From contig NZ_VOLR01000024.1 in NCBI RefSeq assembly GCF_007954355.1, positions 1 through 64,000 of the forward strand: a DNA stretch of 64,000 bases, read 5' to 3'. This document shows, in pieces, positions 1 through 9,166 of this stretch (its first letter is position 1; every line of letters begins with the position of its first letter). Below the pieces are notes generated by a model. The model had not been told where the DNA came from. It ran no database searches and saw nothing but the letters and a program-made list of their open reading frames with translations. Position numbers and translations under genes: made by a program. Origin of the DNA: Colwellia hornerae. Its GTDB lineage: Bacteria; Pseudomonadota; Gammaproteobacteria; Enterobacterales; Alteromonadaceae.

Positions 1-126
1 TGGTTCGAACGTCTTGTTAGAAACATTGGATGTTTACCATTCAATATTCGTAACCAACAGGAGCATGTTCCACCTAATCTAATAGTAAGTTACTTTATGA
101 GATTAAGTGGCTTGGTCGAACTATAA
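1..126 (+). other. Upstream edge, possible tail of an unidentified gene
   Basis: Frame 1 is open from the window edge to a TAA at 124-126 (41 codons), so it could be the end of a gene that starts outside. The peptide resembles nothing I recognise and an open stretch this short can occur by chance. No other feature is visible before the glutathione reductase start. Confidence 0.15.
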
Positions 127-205
127 GCCATAATAGCTGATTGGCTTGAATAACGTTTGTTTTAGCCGCATATATAACCCAATACTCTTTTCTAGGAATA
201 AAAAC

Positions 206-1561
206 ATGACTCAACATTTTGACTTTCTTGCCATTGGCGCAGGAAGTGGCGGTATTGCTTCTGCAAATCGCGCAGCAAAGCTTGGTAAAAAAGCAGCAGT
301 AATTGAAGCTAAGCAAATTGGTGGCACTTGTGTCAATGTAGGTTGTGTACCGAAAAAAGCGATGTGGTATGCCGGGCAAATTGCCGATGCGTTACATTAC
401 GCTGCCGATTACGGTTTTAATGCACCGTTGCAAGGTTTTAATTGGAGCACATTAGTTAAAAACAGAGAAGCTTATATAGAACGTATTCACGCGGCCTATG
501 CGCGCGGTTTTGCCAGTAACGGTGTGACTGTTATTGATGGTTTTGCAAAATTTATTAATAAAAACACCGTAGAAGTTAATGGTGAAAAAATTACTGCTGA
601 CCACATTGTTATTGCTACCGGTGGTCGACCTAGTATTCCCACCATTAAAGGTGCTGAGTACGGTATTGATTCAGATGGTTTTTTTGCCTTAACAGAACAA
701 CCAAAAAGTGTTGTTGTTGTTGGCGCGGGTTATATTGCCGTAGAACTTGCTGGCGTATTTCATGCTTTAGGCACTACGGCTCATTTATTAGTGCGTAAAG
801 AAAAGCCGCTGCGTGGTTTCGACGATATGCTCAGTGACACCTTAGTCGAACAAATGGCAAAACATGGTCCAACACTTCATAACCACAGTACGCCTAGCCA
901 TGTTGAAAAGCATGATAACGGCCAACTGACTGTCCATTTAGAAAATGGCAAGTCTGTGGGGCCGGTTGACTCCTTAGTTTGGGCAATAGGTCGAGAGCCG
1001 GCAACAGATAAGATTAATTTAGAAGCGGCTGGCGTAACAATGAACGAGCAGGGTTTTATTACAACAGATAAATACCAAAATACTAATGTTAAAGGTATCT
1101 ATGCAGTGGGTGATAATACCGGTCGTGCACAACTAACACCGGTAGCTGTTGCCGCTGGACGACGTTTATGTGAGCGTTTATTTAATAATAAACCTTATGA
1201 GCATTTAGATTATTCAAATATTGCCACTGTGGTGTTTAGTCATCCTGTTATTGGTACTGTTGGTTTATCAGAAAAAGAAGCGCTTGCAGAATATGGCGTA
1301 GAACAGGTTAAGGTTTACAATTCACAGTTCACTGCCTTGTATCAGGCGATGACTGAAGATTATCGTGATCCTACGCGTATGAAGCTTATATGTGTCGGCA
1401 AAGAAGAAAAAATAGTCGGTATTCACAGTATCGGTTTTGGCAGTGATGAATTATTACAAGGGTTTGCGGTTGCGATGAAGATGGGTGCGACTAAAGCGGA
1501 CTTTGATAATACTATTGCGATACACCCAACGAGTGCTGAAGAGTTTGTCACTATGAATTAA
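206..1561 (+). CDS. gor: Glutathione-disulfide reductase
   Basis: Cytosolic flavoenzyme that reduces oxidised glutathione with NADPH. The protein has 451 residues, against 450 in E. coli Gor. The N-terminal FAD-binding GAGSGG motif (residues 11-16) is followed by the redox-active pair Cys42/Cys47 in [13 protein letters not shown], the same numbering as in E. coli. A second Rossmann motif, [12 protein letters not shown], and the arginines in [11 protein letters not shown] mark NADPH rather than NADH specificity. The C-terminal [12 protein letters not shown] supplies the catalytic His-Glu pair. An upstream in-frame start at 146 exists, but the ATG at 206 has an AGGA ribosome site about 8 bases ahead and gives the family length, so I chose it. 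It converges with the chemoreceptor gene downstream. Confidence 0.97.
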   Translation: MTQHFDFLAIGAGSGGIASANRAAKLGKKAAVIEAKQIGGTCVNVGCVPKKAMWYAGQIADALHYAADYGFNAPLQGFNWSTLVKNREAYIERIHAAYARGFASNGVTVIDGFAKFINKNTVEVNGEKITADHIVIATGGRPSIPTIKGAEYGIDSDGFFALTEQPKSVVVVGAGYIAVELAGVFHALGTTAHLLVRKEKPLRGFDDMLSDTLVEQMAKHGPTLHNHSTPSHVEKHDNGQLTVHLENGKSVGPVDSLVWAIGREPATDKINLEAAGVTMNEQGFITTDKYQNTNVKGIYAVGDNTGRAQLTPVAVAAGRRLCERLFNNKPYEHLDYSNIATVVFSHPVIGTVGLSEKEALAEYGVEQVKVYNSQFTALYQAMTEDYRDPTRMKLICVGKEEKIVGIHSIGFGSDELLQGFAVAMKMGATKADFDNTIAIHPTSAEEFVTMN

Positions 1562-1590
1562 GTGGCGTTAAGCACTCCTTTAAGTAAGTG

Positions 1591-1626
1591 TTGGCGTCAT
1601 CTTCGCGAAGTTAATGATGACGCCAA
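1591..1626. terminator. Inverted repeat between convergent genes
   Basis: An 11-bp perfect stem (1591-1601 with 1616-1626, arm TTGGCGTCATC) with a 14-base loop lies between the convergent gor and chemoreceptor genes. No proper U-tract follows on either strand, so termination is plausible but not certain. Confidence 0.5.
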
Positions 1627-1658
1627 TACAACTTTATCGTTGGTAATAAATAGGTTAC

Positions 1659-3686
1659 TTACAGTGTAAAACGCTCTACTGAACTTGTTAGCGAGTGCGC
1701 TAGGTTATTCACATCTTCACTTCTTTTGTGCATATTACTGGCTTCCATGGCATTCTTATTTGCCGCATCAGCTGTTTCATTCATTGTTTGCTCAATTTGT
1801 TCACTATAAACCAACTGTTCTTGTGCCGCAGTGGTAATGCTTTTACTCATAGAATCAATCGCTTTTAAGGTATCCTCAATTTGGTTAATGGCATGGCTTA
1901 ATTGCTGACTTTGGGCAACACACTCACTGGCTTGTGTTTGACCTTCAGAAATAGCCTTAACCGCAATAGAAGTATCTTTTTGTAAATTATTAATCATCAC
2001 TTGTATTTCAGCGGTGGACGCTTGAGTACGAGAAGCTAATGATCTTACTTCATCAGCAACCACTGAGAAACCACGACCTTGCTCTCCGGCTCTTGCCGCT
2101 TCAATAGCCGCGTTTAACGCCAGCAAGTTAGTTTGCTCGGCAATACCACCAATGGTATCTAAAATACTTCCTATGCTCCGGCTATGCTGGCTAAGTAATT
2201 CCATAACTTCAACCGACTCACCCAGTCGAGTTGATAACTGCTTAATACGCTTGCTGTTATCGTTAGCAATATTATTAATATCTTGGCTGCGTTGAGATGC
2301 TTCAGTGACATGTGAGGCGGTAATAACTGCTTCATCCTTCACCATACTTGAACTGGCAAACATTTGTTCAGCAAGCTGCTTGGCATTATCGATACGGGTA
2401 ATTTGTTGACTGGCCGATTCGGAAATAAACAAACTCTGTTGGTTGGTTAACGCCGCAGATTCATCAAGCGAATGAGCGTCTTTATTAATGGTGTTAAGTA
2501 AATGAGTCAGATCATCAGATAACTTATTAATATTAGTAATAAGCCCGCCAAATTCATCATCACTGCGCTTCTCCATGCGCTTTGATAAGTTGCCGCTGGC
2601 AATTAATGCTAAGGCTTTATTCACTGCCTGTAATGGGCCAATCATTGCTTTAGTGGTGACATAAGTAATAAAGGTCGCCATAACAATAAAGATTAACGCT
2701 AAAACGATGGCTAAAGTTTTTCCTCTTTCAATTTCCTCTTGGGCATTATTTTGAAAATGGACAAAACGTTTATTAGCTAATAGAACTAACTCATCAAGTT
2801 TTGCATAGCTTAAATTATAAGATTGGGTTGCTGAAAGATAAGCTTCCTTTGCTTGATGTTGCAGATTGATTGTTTGCTGTTGTAATTGGTATAAACGACC
2901 CGGCTGTTGAATTGATTCTTGCATTATAGTCAAGTTTTGCTTGAAGTCATTTAGCAGTTCATTGGCATTAAGTGGTTCAGCTTGCTGGACTAAATAAGCA
3001 AAATTAGTTTCAATATTATTGATTAAAAAAACCATATCTTCTTGGTGCTTAGTCACTAAGTCAGTTAACGCTATGCGGTCAAGCCCTGACATAGTGTTGC
3101 CTAAAGTAAAAAGCGAGTCATCAATACGCGTACCTGTGCCGATAACCTCATCAAGTAATTTTTCCTGACCGGTCGCTTCAAGAATTTCTAAATCAAGCAT
3201 GTGCGTGCTTGCTTGATAGCGAGCGTTTTCAAAAGTTTTATAGTCATTTTGAAAGTCTATCGTCGCTTGCTGATGCCCTATTTTTGCAGAGAACATTGCT
3301 TGTATATCGGTTGAATATTGTTGATATTGCACTTGCGCTTCTTCAAGAGCCGATTGCATTTGTGCTTGTTCAGTGACTTTTAAGCGTAATAGCTGAACCG
3401 TTTGTTGGTAATCCTTTTGTAGGAGATTAAACTGTTTTAAGCTTTCTTGTAACTCATTAGCATCAGATTGGGTGTAAGCAACAGCCGCTTGCTTCATCAT
3501 TTTGAGCAATTGAACTTGTAAGGTACCACTTTGTTTTTGTACAGGAACCGCTAATGTTTCGACATTATTATTAGCGTCAGAAATTTTATTTAATGAATAA
3601 TAAAAAAAGCTACTCGCCGTTAGTAATAATAATCCAATCGTGGTGAAACCAAAGATGATTTTTTGTTTTATGGTAAGATTCAGCAT
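1659..3686 (-). CDS. Methyl-accepting chemotaxis protein, HAMP type
   Basis: Inner-membrane chemoreceptor that signals through CheA/CheW to the flagellar motor. The 675-residue product has a transmembrane helix at about 8-30, a long periplasmic helical region (about 31-320), a second helix at about 322-345, a HAMP domain and a cytoplasmic signalling coiled coil. The hairpin tip, [23 protein letters not shown] and onward at about 508-547, is the nearly invariant CheA/CheW contact region of the MCP family. The periplasmic part is Gln-rich and helical, without a recognisable Cache or PAS fold, so the ligand cannot be guessed. It is transcribed alone. The C-terminus ends shortly after the helical bundle, without a CheR-docking pentapeptide that I can recognise. 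Confidence 0.95.
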   Translation of the reverse strand: MLNLTIKQKIIFGFTTIGLLLLTASSFFYYSLNKISDANNNVETLAVPVQKQSGTLQVQLLKMMKQAAVAYTQSDANELQESLKQFNLLQKDYQQTVQLLRLKVTEQAQMQSALEEAQVQYQQYSTDIQAMFSAKIGHQQATIDFQNDYKTFENARYQASTHMLDLEILEATGQEKLLDEVIGTGTRIDDSLFTLGNTMSGLDRIALTDLVTKHQEDMVFLINNIETNFAYLVQQAEPLNANELLNDFKQNLTIMQESIQQPGRLYQLQQQTINLQHQAKEAYLSATQSYNLSYAKLDELVLLANKRFVHFQNNAQEEIERGKTLAIVLALIFIVMATFITYVTTKAMIGPLQAVNKALALIASGNLSKRMEKRSDDEFGGLITNINKLSDDLTHLLNTINKDAHSLDESAALTNQQSLFISESASQQITRIDNAKQLAEQMFASSSMVKDEAVITASHVTEASQRSQDINNIANDNSKRIKQLSTRLGESVEVMELLSQHSRSIGSILDTIGGIAEQTNLLALNAAIEAARAGEQGRGFSVVADEVRSLASRTQASTAEIQVMINNLQKDTSIAVKAISEGQTQASECVAQSQQLSHAINQIEDTLKAIDSMSKSITTAAQEQLVYSEQIEQTMNETADAANKNAMEASNMHKRSEDVNNLAHSLTSSVERFTL

Positions 3687-4251
3687 TAATTAAGCCTTGT
3701 GTTTCGTTGCTCATCCTTTAATTGTAATCCGATATTTACTTAACGTGATAAAGATGTGCATTTATTATTAAAAATGTCTTAGATAAAAGCGTTTTACCTA
3801 ACAATTAAATCAAATTAAATTAAAGGGTGACCTACTGGCCTAATAGACATCCGTTTCTTATGTGTAATTACAATATCACGGTAATCTTCGCTACTCAATA
3901 AAGGTATGACCAGATGCGCGCACTAAAAATATAACTATATTGCATTTAAAATTAAATATTATTTATGAAAATAAAGCAAGAACAATCAAGTGATATTTTT
4001 TTGTTAAAGTTCGCGCTTTATTCAACTTATAGATAAATTAATTTTGCTTTTTTTTTATCTTTTAAATCGCGCAAAGTCTTACTGTGATTCGCTTATGTTT
4101 TTTAGTTATTTAAAGCGATTTTATACCACTAAAATAATTTAATAATTGTCTGGTATTGAGAGAAAATTCTGGTACTCTCTTACCTCGTTTATTTGAGCAG
4201 CACAAAAAACACACAATTAATAAGATGCTGAAAACGTACAGGATAAAATTT

Positions 4252-4260
4252 TTATCCACA
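4252..4260 (+). promoter_or_regulatory. DnaA box 1
   Basis: TTATCCACA, a perfect match to the strong DnaA box consensus TTATNCACA, 242 bases ahead of the polA start codon. Confidence 0.45.
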
Positions 4261-4394
4261 TAAATAAAAATAATAATAAATATGTGAAAAAGGAATTTCA
4301 AAATACCTTTTCCCAGTAAAAACAATAAACTATCGATAAATTTACCGTAATAGCTATTTAGTTGTTATGGATTTCTACGTTGTTTTCAACATAC

Positions 4395-4403
4395 TTATCC
4401 ACA
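4395..4403 (+). promoter_or_regulatory. DnaA box 2
   Basis: Second perfect TTATCCACA in the same orientation, 143 bases after the first and about 100 bases ahead of polA. Two exact copies in one AT-rich spacer before a replication gene suggest DnaA control or DnaA titration. This is inference only. Confidence 0.45.
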
Positions 4404-4501
4404 ATTTTAACGATCTTTTGCGACTAATTTTATAGATTAAGTGGAGAGAATGTACTGAGTATGGCATCCTTAGCCAAATTTCCTTCTAGTCACATATCAT
4501 C

Positions 4502-7261
4502 ATGACAAATTCTGCTTTATCGCCACTCATTTTAGTAGATGGTTCTTCGTACTTATTCCGTGCTTATCATGTTCCATATTTACAAGCGTTATCGACAAAA
4601 GATGGTCAACCTACCGGTGCGATTACTGGCGTGTTAAACATGCTAAAAAGTCTGAAAAAAAATTACCCAAATGGCAATGTAATTGTGATATTTGATGCGA
4701 AAGGTAAAACCTTTCGTAATGACATGTATCCTGAATATAAAGCTAATCGACCACCTATGCCCGATGACCTTCGTACTCAAATTGCACCGATACATGAAAT
4801 TGTTGCCGCTATGGGGTTACCGCTATTAGTGATTGATGGTGTCGAAGCCGATGATGTTATTGGTACCTTGGCAGAGCAAGCGAGCAAAGCAGGTATCGAC
4901 ACCGTTATTTCAACAGGCGATAAAGACATGGCGCAGTTAGTTGATAAGCATGTCACGCTTATTAATACCATGACGGATGTAAAAATGGATGTTGCCGGTG
5001 TTATTGAAAAATTTGGTGTTCGCCCTGATCAAATTATCGATTACCTAGCGTTAATGGGCGATAAGGTTGATAACATCCCAGGTGTAAATAAATGTGGACC
5101 TAAAACTGCAGTTAAGTGGTTGCTTGAGCATGAAAATTTAGACAATGTGATGGCTAATGCCGGTAACGTAAAAGGTAAGATTGGTGAGTATCTACGTGAA
5201 GCACTTGAGTTCTTGCCACTCTCTTATGAATTAGCAACCATTAAACTTGACGTACCGCTTGAGCAAACCGCAGAGCAATTACAGCCAGGTGTTGCCGATG
5301 TTGAAAAACTCACCGAACTATACACTCGATTTGAACTGCGTCGGTTATTAGCAGACTTACAAAATGGCGAATCCGCTGTTGCCAGCTCGCCAGGGCAACA
5401 AACTTCAAGTGTTGACACTATTGAAGAGGAAACGCCTCTAGTCGATGATATTGAAACTGACTATCAAATTATCTTTAGTGAAGCTGATTTTACTTTATGG
5501 TTAACGAAGTTAAAAAATGCTGAGCTCTTTGCCTTTGATACCGAAACAACCAGTGTCGATTATATGAAAGCAGAGTTAGTAGGCTTATCATTTTCAATAG
5601 CAGTAGGGACTGCCGCTTATGTGCCACTTATGCACGATTATCCCGATGCGCCTAAACAACTCGACCGTGAGTGGGTATTGGCGCAATTAAAACCTCTGCT
5701 AGAAGATAAAAATCAAGCAAAAGTCGGTCAGAACTTAAAGTATGATGCTAACGTGCTTTCTCGTTATAATATTGAAATGAAAGGTATTACCTTTGATACC
5801 ATGATCGAGTCTTATTGTTTAAACAGTGTCGCCACTCGCCACAATATGGACGCGTTAGCGACTAAATATTTAGGCTACAAAACGGTCAGTTTTGAAGAGG
5901 TTGCTGGCAAAGGTGCTAAAAAATTAACCTTTAATCAAATTGAAATTGAAAAAGCGGGTCACTATGCCGCCGAAGATGCCGATATTACCTTACGCTTACA
6001 TCAAGCCATTTATACTCAGTTAGAAAAAAATAAAGACCAATTATCAGTCTTTACCGATATTGAAATGCCCTTGCTACCTGTTTTAGCCCGTATGGAACAA
6101 CACGGTGTTTTAATCGATTCTGATTTGTTGAATGAACAAAGTCATGCACTTGGCATGCGCTTACAAGAATTAGAAATTCAAGCACATGATATAGCAGGAC
6201 AAACGTTTAACTTATCATCACCCAAGCAATTACAAAAAATATTGTTTGAAGAGTTAAAAATCCCTGTTATTAAGAAAACGCCAAAAGGTGCTCCTTCAAC
6301 TGCTGAAGAAGTGTTACAAGAGCTGGCGCTAGATTACCCTTTACCGAAAGTTATTTTAGAAAATCGAGGTTTGAGTAAGTTAAAATCGACTTACACCGAT
6401 AAACTGCCTTTATTAGTGTGTAAGTCAGGCCGAGTACATACTTCTTATCAACAAGCCGTTGCAGCGACTGGTCGCTTATCGTCGACCGATCCAAACCTTC
6501 AGAATATCCCAATTCGTAGCGAAGAAGGTCGAAAAATTCGTTTAGCGTTTATTGCCCCCAAAGATCATAAAATTGTTGCAATAGATTATTCCCAAATAGA
6601 ACTGCGTATTATGGCGCATTTATCTGATGATCCCGGCTTAGTCTCAGCCTTTTCAGAGGGGCGAGATGTCCATAAAGCAACAGCAGCGGAAATATTTGCT
6701 GTCGATTTAGCCGAAGTGACGGTTGATCAACGTCGGAGCGCTAAAGCGGTAAATTTTGGTTTGATTTATGGGATGTCAGCGTTTGGTTTAGCAAAACAAC
6801 TTGATGTGCCTCGTCATCGTGCACAAGAGTATATGGATAAATATTTTGAACGTTATCCTAATGTGATGGCTTATATGGAGGACACGCGTCAGCAAGCGGC
6901 TGAACAAGGTTTTGTAGAAACATGCTTTGGTCGTCGTTTATATTTACCTGACATTAAAGCTAAAAATGCGATGCGCAGAAAAGGCGCTGAACGTGCCGCT
7001 ATTAATGCTCCGATGCAAGGCACTGCCGCAGATATCATTAAAAAGGCGATGTTAGCCGTAGACGAATGGATACAAGCTCAGCAAGACCCACGTATTCAAA
7101 TGACAATGCAAGTACACGATGAGTTAGTGTTTGAAATTCATCAAGACATCGTTGAGGAAACAACGGCAAAGCTTGTTGAAATTATGAATGGTGCAGTGAA
7201 GTTAAAAGTACCACTTATTGCCGAAGCGGGTATAGGTGATAACTGGGAGCAGGCGCATTAA
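4502..7261 (+). CDS. polA: DNA polymerase I
   Basis: Replication and repair polymerase that removes RNA primers and fills gaps. All three domains are present in 919 residues (E. coli 928). They are the 5'-3' flap nuclease (about 1-275, with LILVDGSSYLFRAYH and the GDKVDNIPG helix-hairpin-helix entry), the 3'-5' proofreading domain (about 325-515, with the catalytic FDTET motif intact) and the polymerase domain (about 540-919, with DYSQIELRIMAHLS and VHDELVFE carrying the metal-binding aspartates). The ATG at 4502 has only a weak ribosome site, but it matches the family N-terminus exactly. Proofreading looks functional, unlike in some PolA families. It is apparently monocistronic. Confidence 0.98.
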   Translation: MTNSALSPLILVDGSSYLFRAYHVPYLQALSTKDGQPTGAITGVLNMLKSLKKNYPNGNVIVIFDAKGKTFRNDMYPEYKANRPPMPDDLRTQIAPIHEIVAAMGLPLLVIDGVEADDVIGTLAEQASKAGIDTVISTGDKDMAQLVDKHVTLINTMTDVKMDVAGVIEKFGVRPDQIIDYLALMGDKVDNIPGVNKCGPKTAVKWLLEHENLDNVMANAGNVKGKIGEYLREALEFLPLSYELATIKLDVPLEQTAEQLQPGVADVEKLTELYTRFELRRLLADLQNGESAVASSPGQQTSSVDTIEEETPLVDDIETDYQIIFSEADFTLWLTKLKNAELFAFDTETTSVDYMKAELVGLSFSIAVGTAAYVPLMHDYPDAPKQLDREWVLAQLKPLLEDKNQAKVGQNLKYDANVLSRYNIEMKGITFDTMIESYCLNSVATRHNMDALATKYLGYKTVSFEEVAGKGAKKLTFNQIEIEKAGHYAAEDADITLRLHQAIYTQLEKNKDQLSVFTDIEMPLLPVLARMEQHGVLIDSDLLNEQSHALGMRLQELEIQAHDIAGQTFNLSSPKQLQKILFEELKIPVIKKTPKGAPSTAEEVLQELALDYPLPKVILENRGLSKLKSTYTDKLPLLVCKSGRVHTSYQQAVAATGRLSSTDPNLQNIPIRSEEGRKIRLAFIAPKDHKIVAIDYSQIELRIMAHLSDDPGLVSAFSEGRDVHKATAAEIFAVDLAEVTVDQRRSAKAVNFGLIYGMSAFGLAKQLDVPRHRAQEYMDKYFERYPNVMAYMEDTRQQAAEQGFVETCFGRRLYLPDIKAKNAMRRKGAERAAINAPMQGTAADIIKKAMLAVDEWIQAQQDPRIQMTMQVHDELVFEIHQDIVEETTAKLVEIMNGAVKLKVPLIAEAGIGDNWEQAH

Positions 7262-7277
7262 CTATATAAACTTACTT

Positions 7278-7299
7278 TTTTGGTTTTTTAGAACCAAAA
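7278..7299 (+). terminator. Weak AT-rich hairpin after polA
   Basis: An 8-bp stem (7278-7285 with 7292-7299, arm TTTTGGTT) sits just after the polA stop. It is low in GC and lacks a U-tract, so it is at best a weak terminator. Its right arm touches the HexR-like palindrome. Confidence 0.25.
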
Positions 7300-7315
7300 T
7301 GTAATTAAATTACAT
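7299..7315. promoter_or_regulatory. HexR-type operator palindrome
   Basis: ATGTAATTAAATTACAT is a perfect 17-bp palindrome. Its inner 15 bases (7300-7314) equal the consensus TGTAATTAAATTACA described for HexR, the sugar-phosphate-responsive regulator of central carbon metabolism in gammaproteobacteria. It is centred about 52 bases before the predicted start of the small RNA, a position usually linked to activation rather than blockage. That HexR acts here is inferred from sequence identity alone. Confidence 0.65.
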
Positions 7316-7322
7316 AAAGTGC

Positions 7323-7352
7323 TTTACAGAAGTAGAATGATTACTCTATAAT
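7323..7352 (+). promoter_or_regulatory. Sigma-70 promoter of the sRNA candidate
   Basis: A -35 TTTACA (7323-7328) and a perfect -10 TATAAT (7347-7352) are separated by 18 bases. Transcription should start near the G at 7359. There is no open reading frame worth the name downstream before the terminator. Confidence 0.7.
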
Positions 7353-7358
7353 ATATTT

Positions 7359-7448
7359 GTTCTTTTGTGAACGCTTGTTGTAATAATTTGTATATTTAAG
7401 CTCTCCTCATAGCTTATAAGCCGATGACCTTGTCATCGGTATTTTTTT
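7359..7448 (+). ncRNA. Candidate small RNA at the Spot 42 locus
   Basis: The unit between a strong promoter and a strong intrinsic terminator predicts a transcript of about 90 nt. It can fold into three hairpins. The first is a short 5' one (7359-7372). The second has a 6-bp stem (7397-7402 with 7411-7416) and shows a CU-rich loop, CTCCTCAT, that could pair with ribosome binding sites. The third is the terminator (7421-7428 with 7432-7439) followed by a U-rich tail, the usual Hfq-binding end. It sits right after polA, where spf (Spot 42) lies in enteric bacteria, but I do not see the conserved Spot 42 5' sequence. It may be a diverged or replaced positional equivalent. Confidence 0.6.
7421..7448 (+). 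terminator. Intrinsic terminator of the sRNA candidate
   Basis: An 8-bp perfect stem, CCGATGAC with GTCATCGG (7421-7428, 7432-7439), a 3-base loop and a T-tract at 7440-7448. Confidence 0.85.
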
Positions 7449-7563
7449 GCCTAAAATATGATGAACTTACTTTATGTAATTATATTTCATTAAATGAGAT
7501 GCCAATGCCACTTAATAACTGATCACTATTAGTCATTAATTGAATGGAATTGGCTTAACAATA

Positions 7564-7746
7564 TTAGCTTTTAGGATCAACAATAGCCTCTATCGGCTTA
7601 GGCTTAGTCCGGCCAGACTTTCGTAATGCATCACGCAGCACGTACTCTATTTGTGCGTTTAAACTGCGTAATTCATCATCAGACCAACGTTGCATCGCAG
7701 ACAAAATCTCTTCATTGATACGAAGAGGGTATGCTTTTTTTGCCAC
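7564..7746 (-). CDS. Arc-type ribbon-helix-helix DNA-binding protein
   Basis: A 60-residue protein with the Arc/MetJ fold pattern. A short beta strand (AYPLRINEEI, about 5-14) is followed by two helices (LSAMQRWSDDEL and SLNAQIEYVLRDALRK) and a short basic tail. Such proteins bind DNA as dimers through the strand. It lies 23 bases after the SPFH gene in the same direction, so the two form an operon. Similar Arc-like genes often follow SPFH genes in marine gammaproteobacteria, without a known toxin. An obvious job is autoregulation at the palindrome in the operon promoter, but this is inferred. Confidence 0.8.
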   Translation of the reverse strand: MAKKAYPLRINEEILSAMQRWSDDELRSLNAQIEYVLRDALRKSGRTKPKPIEAIVDPKS

Positions 7747-7769
7747 AATATTTCTCCCTCAATTGATGA

Positions 7770-8636
7770 TTAATACAAGCTGCCGGTATTCACTACGGGT
7801 TGAGCCGCTTCGTCGCTACATAAAACGACTAATAAGTTGCTAACCATCGCGGCTTTTCTTTCTGCATCAAGTTCGACAATCTGACGCTCTTCTAATTTTG
7901 TTAACGCCATTTCAACCATACCGACAGCACCTTCAACTATGGTTCTACGTGCGGCAATAATTGCCATAGCTTGTTGACGTCTTAGCATAGCGTTGGCAAT
8001 TTCTGGTGCATAGGCTAAATGACTAATACGAGATTCAATAACCGTGACCCCGGCTTTTTCTAATCTGTCTTGTACTTCAATTTTTAATGCCGCTGAAATT
8101 TGCGTGGGATCGCTGCGTAAAGAGATGCCGTCATCTTCGTGATGGTCATACGCATAACTTGTCGCTAAATTACGTAAAGCAGATTCACTTTGAATAGACA
8201 CAAAATCTTCATAATCATCAACTTGAAAAACAGCCTCGGCGGTATCGGTTACTTCCCAGACAATAACGGCAGCAATTTCAATGGGATTACCATTTTTGTC
8301 ATTAACTTTAAGTTTACTACTTTCAAAATTTCTAACCCGTAAAGAGACGCGCATTTTTGTGTAAAAAGGGTTGGCCCAACGTAAGCCTGAATCATGAACG
8401 GTGCCAGCGTACTTACCAAACAATTGCATCACTCGAGCTTCTTTGGGATTAACCATAAAAAAACCAAACCAGCAAATGAAAATAGCGAGGGTAACAAGTA
8501 AACCAATAATGGCAAGCGTGACATTGTTATTTATTATGTTATTAATTGAGAAAGTGAACGCAGCAATCTGTGATGCCAGTAAAACAAAAATAAACATAAT
8601 ACCATTAGGGGCTTTGATCTCTTTTTCTGTAATCAT
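7770..8636 (-). CDS. SPFH/band 7 (prohibitin-like) membrane protein
   Basis: A 288-residue member of the stomatin/prohibitin/flotillin superfamily, which forms membrane-bound oligomeric scaffolds. Two hydrophobic helices (about 13-33 and 40-62) are followed by [21 protein letters not shown], the usual entry into the SPFH domain. The domain runs to about residue 235 and ends in the helical segment [20 protein letters not shown]. The family's typical [23 protein letters not shown] tail follows. It is first in an operon with the ribbon-helix-helix protein. The start is set by the first ATG, and the promoter described below ends shortly upstream. The function in this subfamily is not established. 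Confidence 0.85.
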   Translation of the reverse strand: MITEKEIKAPNGIMFIFVLLASQIAAFTFSINNIINNNVTLAIIGLLVTLAIFICWFGFFMVNPKEARVMQLFGKYAGTVHDSGLRWANPFYTKMRVSLRVRNFESSKLKVNDKNGNPIEIAAVIVWEVTDTAEAVFQVDDYEDFVSIQSESALRNLATSYAYDHHEDDGISLRSDPTQISAALKIEVQDRLEKAGVTVIESRISHLAYAPEIANAMLRRQQAMAIIAARRTIVEGAVGMVEMALTKLEERQIVELDAERKAAMVSNLLVVLCSDEAAQPVVNTGSLY

Positions 8637-8660
8637 ATTATTCTCAGTAGGATTTCTATA

Positions 8661-8698
8661 AGTGATATCATTATGATATCACTTTTGATTTATTGCAA
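8661..8698 (-). promoter_or_regulatory. SPFH operon promoter with a 23-bp palindrome
   Basis: Reading the minus strand, -35 TTGCAA (8693-8698) and -10 CATAAT (8670-8675) are 17 bases apart. A perfect 23-bp palindrome (8661-8683, half site AGTGATATCAT around one central base) covers the -10 completely. A protein bound there would block RNA polymerase. The best local candidate is the ribbon-helix-helix protein of the same operon. Confidence 0.65.
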
Positions 8699-8853
8699 GT
8701 ATTAACAGAGCAATATTAATTGAGAAGATATTTATCGAAATAGTCGAGAGTCAGCACAATAGTAAAGTTATTCGATCTTTGATGATTTCGATCAATTTTG
8801 ACGAGTTCAGGCTTAGCTATAATCTTACTATCATTATTCAACAGGAAAATATA

Positions 8854-8952
8854 ATGGGATGTTGTGGAGGCTGTGGCGGCGAAGGTCACGAACCAGTGAA
8901 AACTGAAACACAAGAACAGCAAGAACAAGATAATAAAAAAGAAGAAGAGTAG
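8854..8952 (+). CDS. Small Cys/Gly-rich protein with acidic tail
   Basis: A 32-codon gene. The start MGCCGGCGGEGHEPV is followed by a Gln/Glu/Lys-rich tail ending in EEE. An AGGA ribosome site lies 7 bases before the ATG, a TATAAT box is at 8818-8823, and a strong intrinsic terminator follows the stop, so this is a complete transcription unit. Short proteins with an N-terminal CCG-x-C motif are known in marine gammaproteobacteria (for example the CCGSCS-motif family), mostly without function. The vicinal cysteines suggest metal or thiol chemistry, which is an inference. The divergent neighbour is the SPFH operon. Confidence 0.65.
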   Translation: MGCCGGCGGEGHEPVKTETQEQQEQDNKKEEE

Positions 8953-8977
8953 CGAAAACGCTTACTGACATTAATTG

Positions 8978-9003
8978 AGACAACAAGGGTTGTCTTTTTT
9001 TTA
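8978..9003 (+). terminator. Terminator of the small Cys-rich gene
   Basis: A 7-bp stem, AGACAAC with GTTGTCT (8978-8984, 8989-8995), a 4-base loop and a run of T residues. Confidence 0.85.
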
Positions 9004-9166
9004 TTTTGAATTTAAATGTTAACAAATAAGTAACAAATTATTGCAAAACAGAAATATCATTGGCAAAGCAAGTGAGCAAATCATATATTAGGGGTAGATA
9101 CTGGCGCAGAAGCTTAGCGCGAGAAAATATATTTATATAAATAATAAAGCCACCAAGGAGCATAAA

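Larger units (their letters stand above)
3687..4501. other. AT-rich intergenic region upstream of polA
   Basis: 815 bases without a convincing gene. The region is very AT-rich between about 3930 and 4380. It contains two perfect DnaA boxes (reported separately). A 71-codon minus-strand reading frame at 4110-4325 is low-complexity and hydrophobic only because of A/T runs, and I do not believe it codes. Confidence 0.6.

Noticed and set aside
4110-4325. 71-codon minus-strand reading frame upstream of polA
   Set aside because: Hydrophobic low-complexity peptide produced by A/T runs, no ribosome site or resemblance to known proteins; it overlaps a DnaA box.
7359-7448. Calling the RNA Spot 42 (spf)
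   Set aside because: Position fits but the conserved 5' sequence of E. coli Spot 42 is not visible; a covariance search would be needed.
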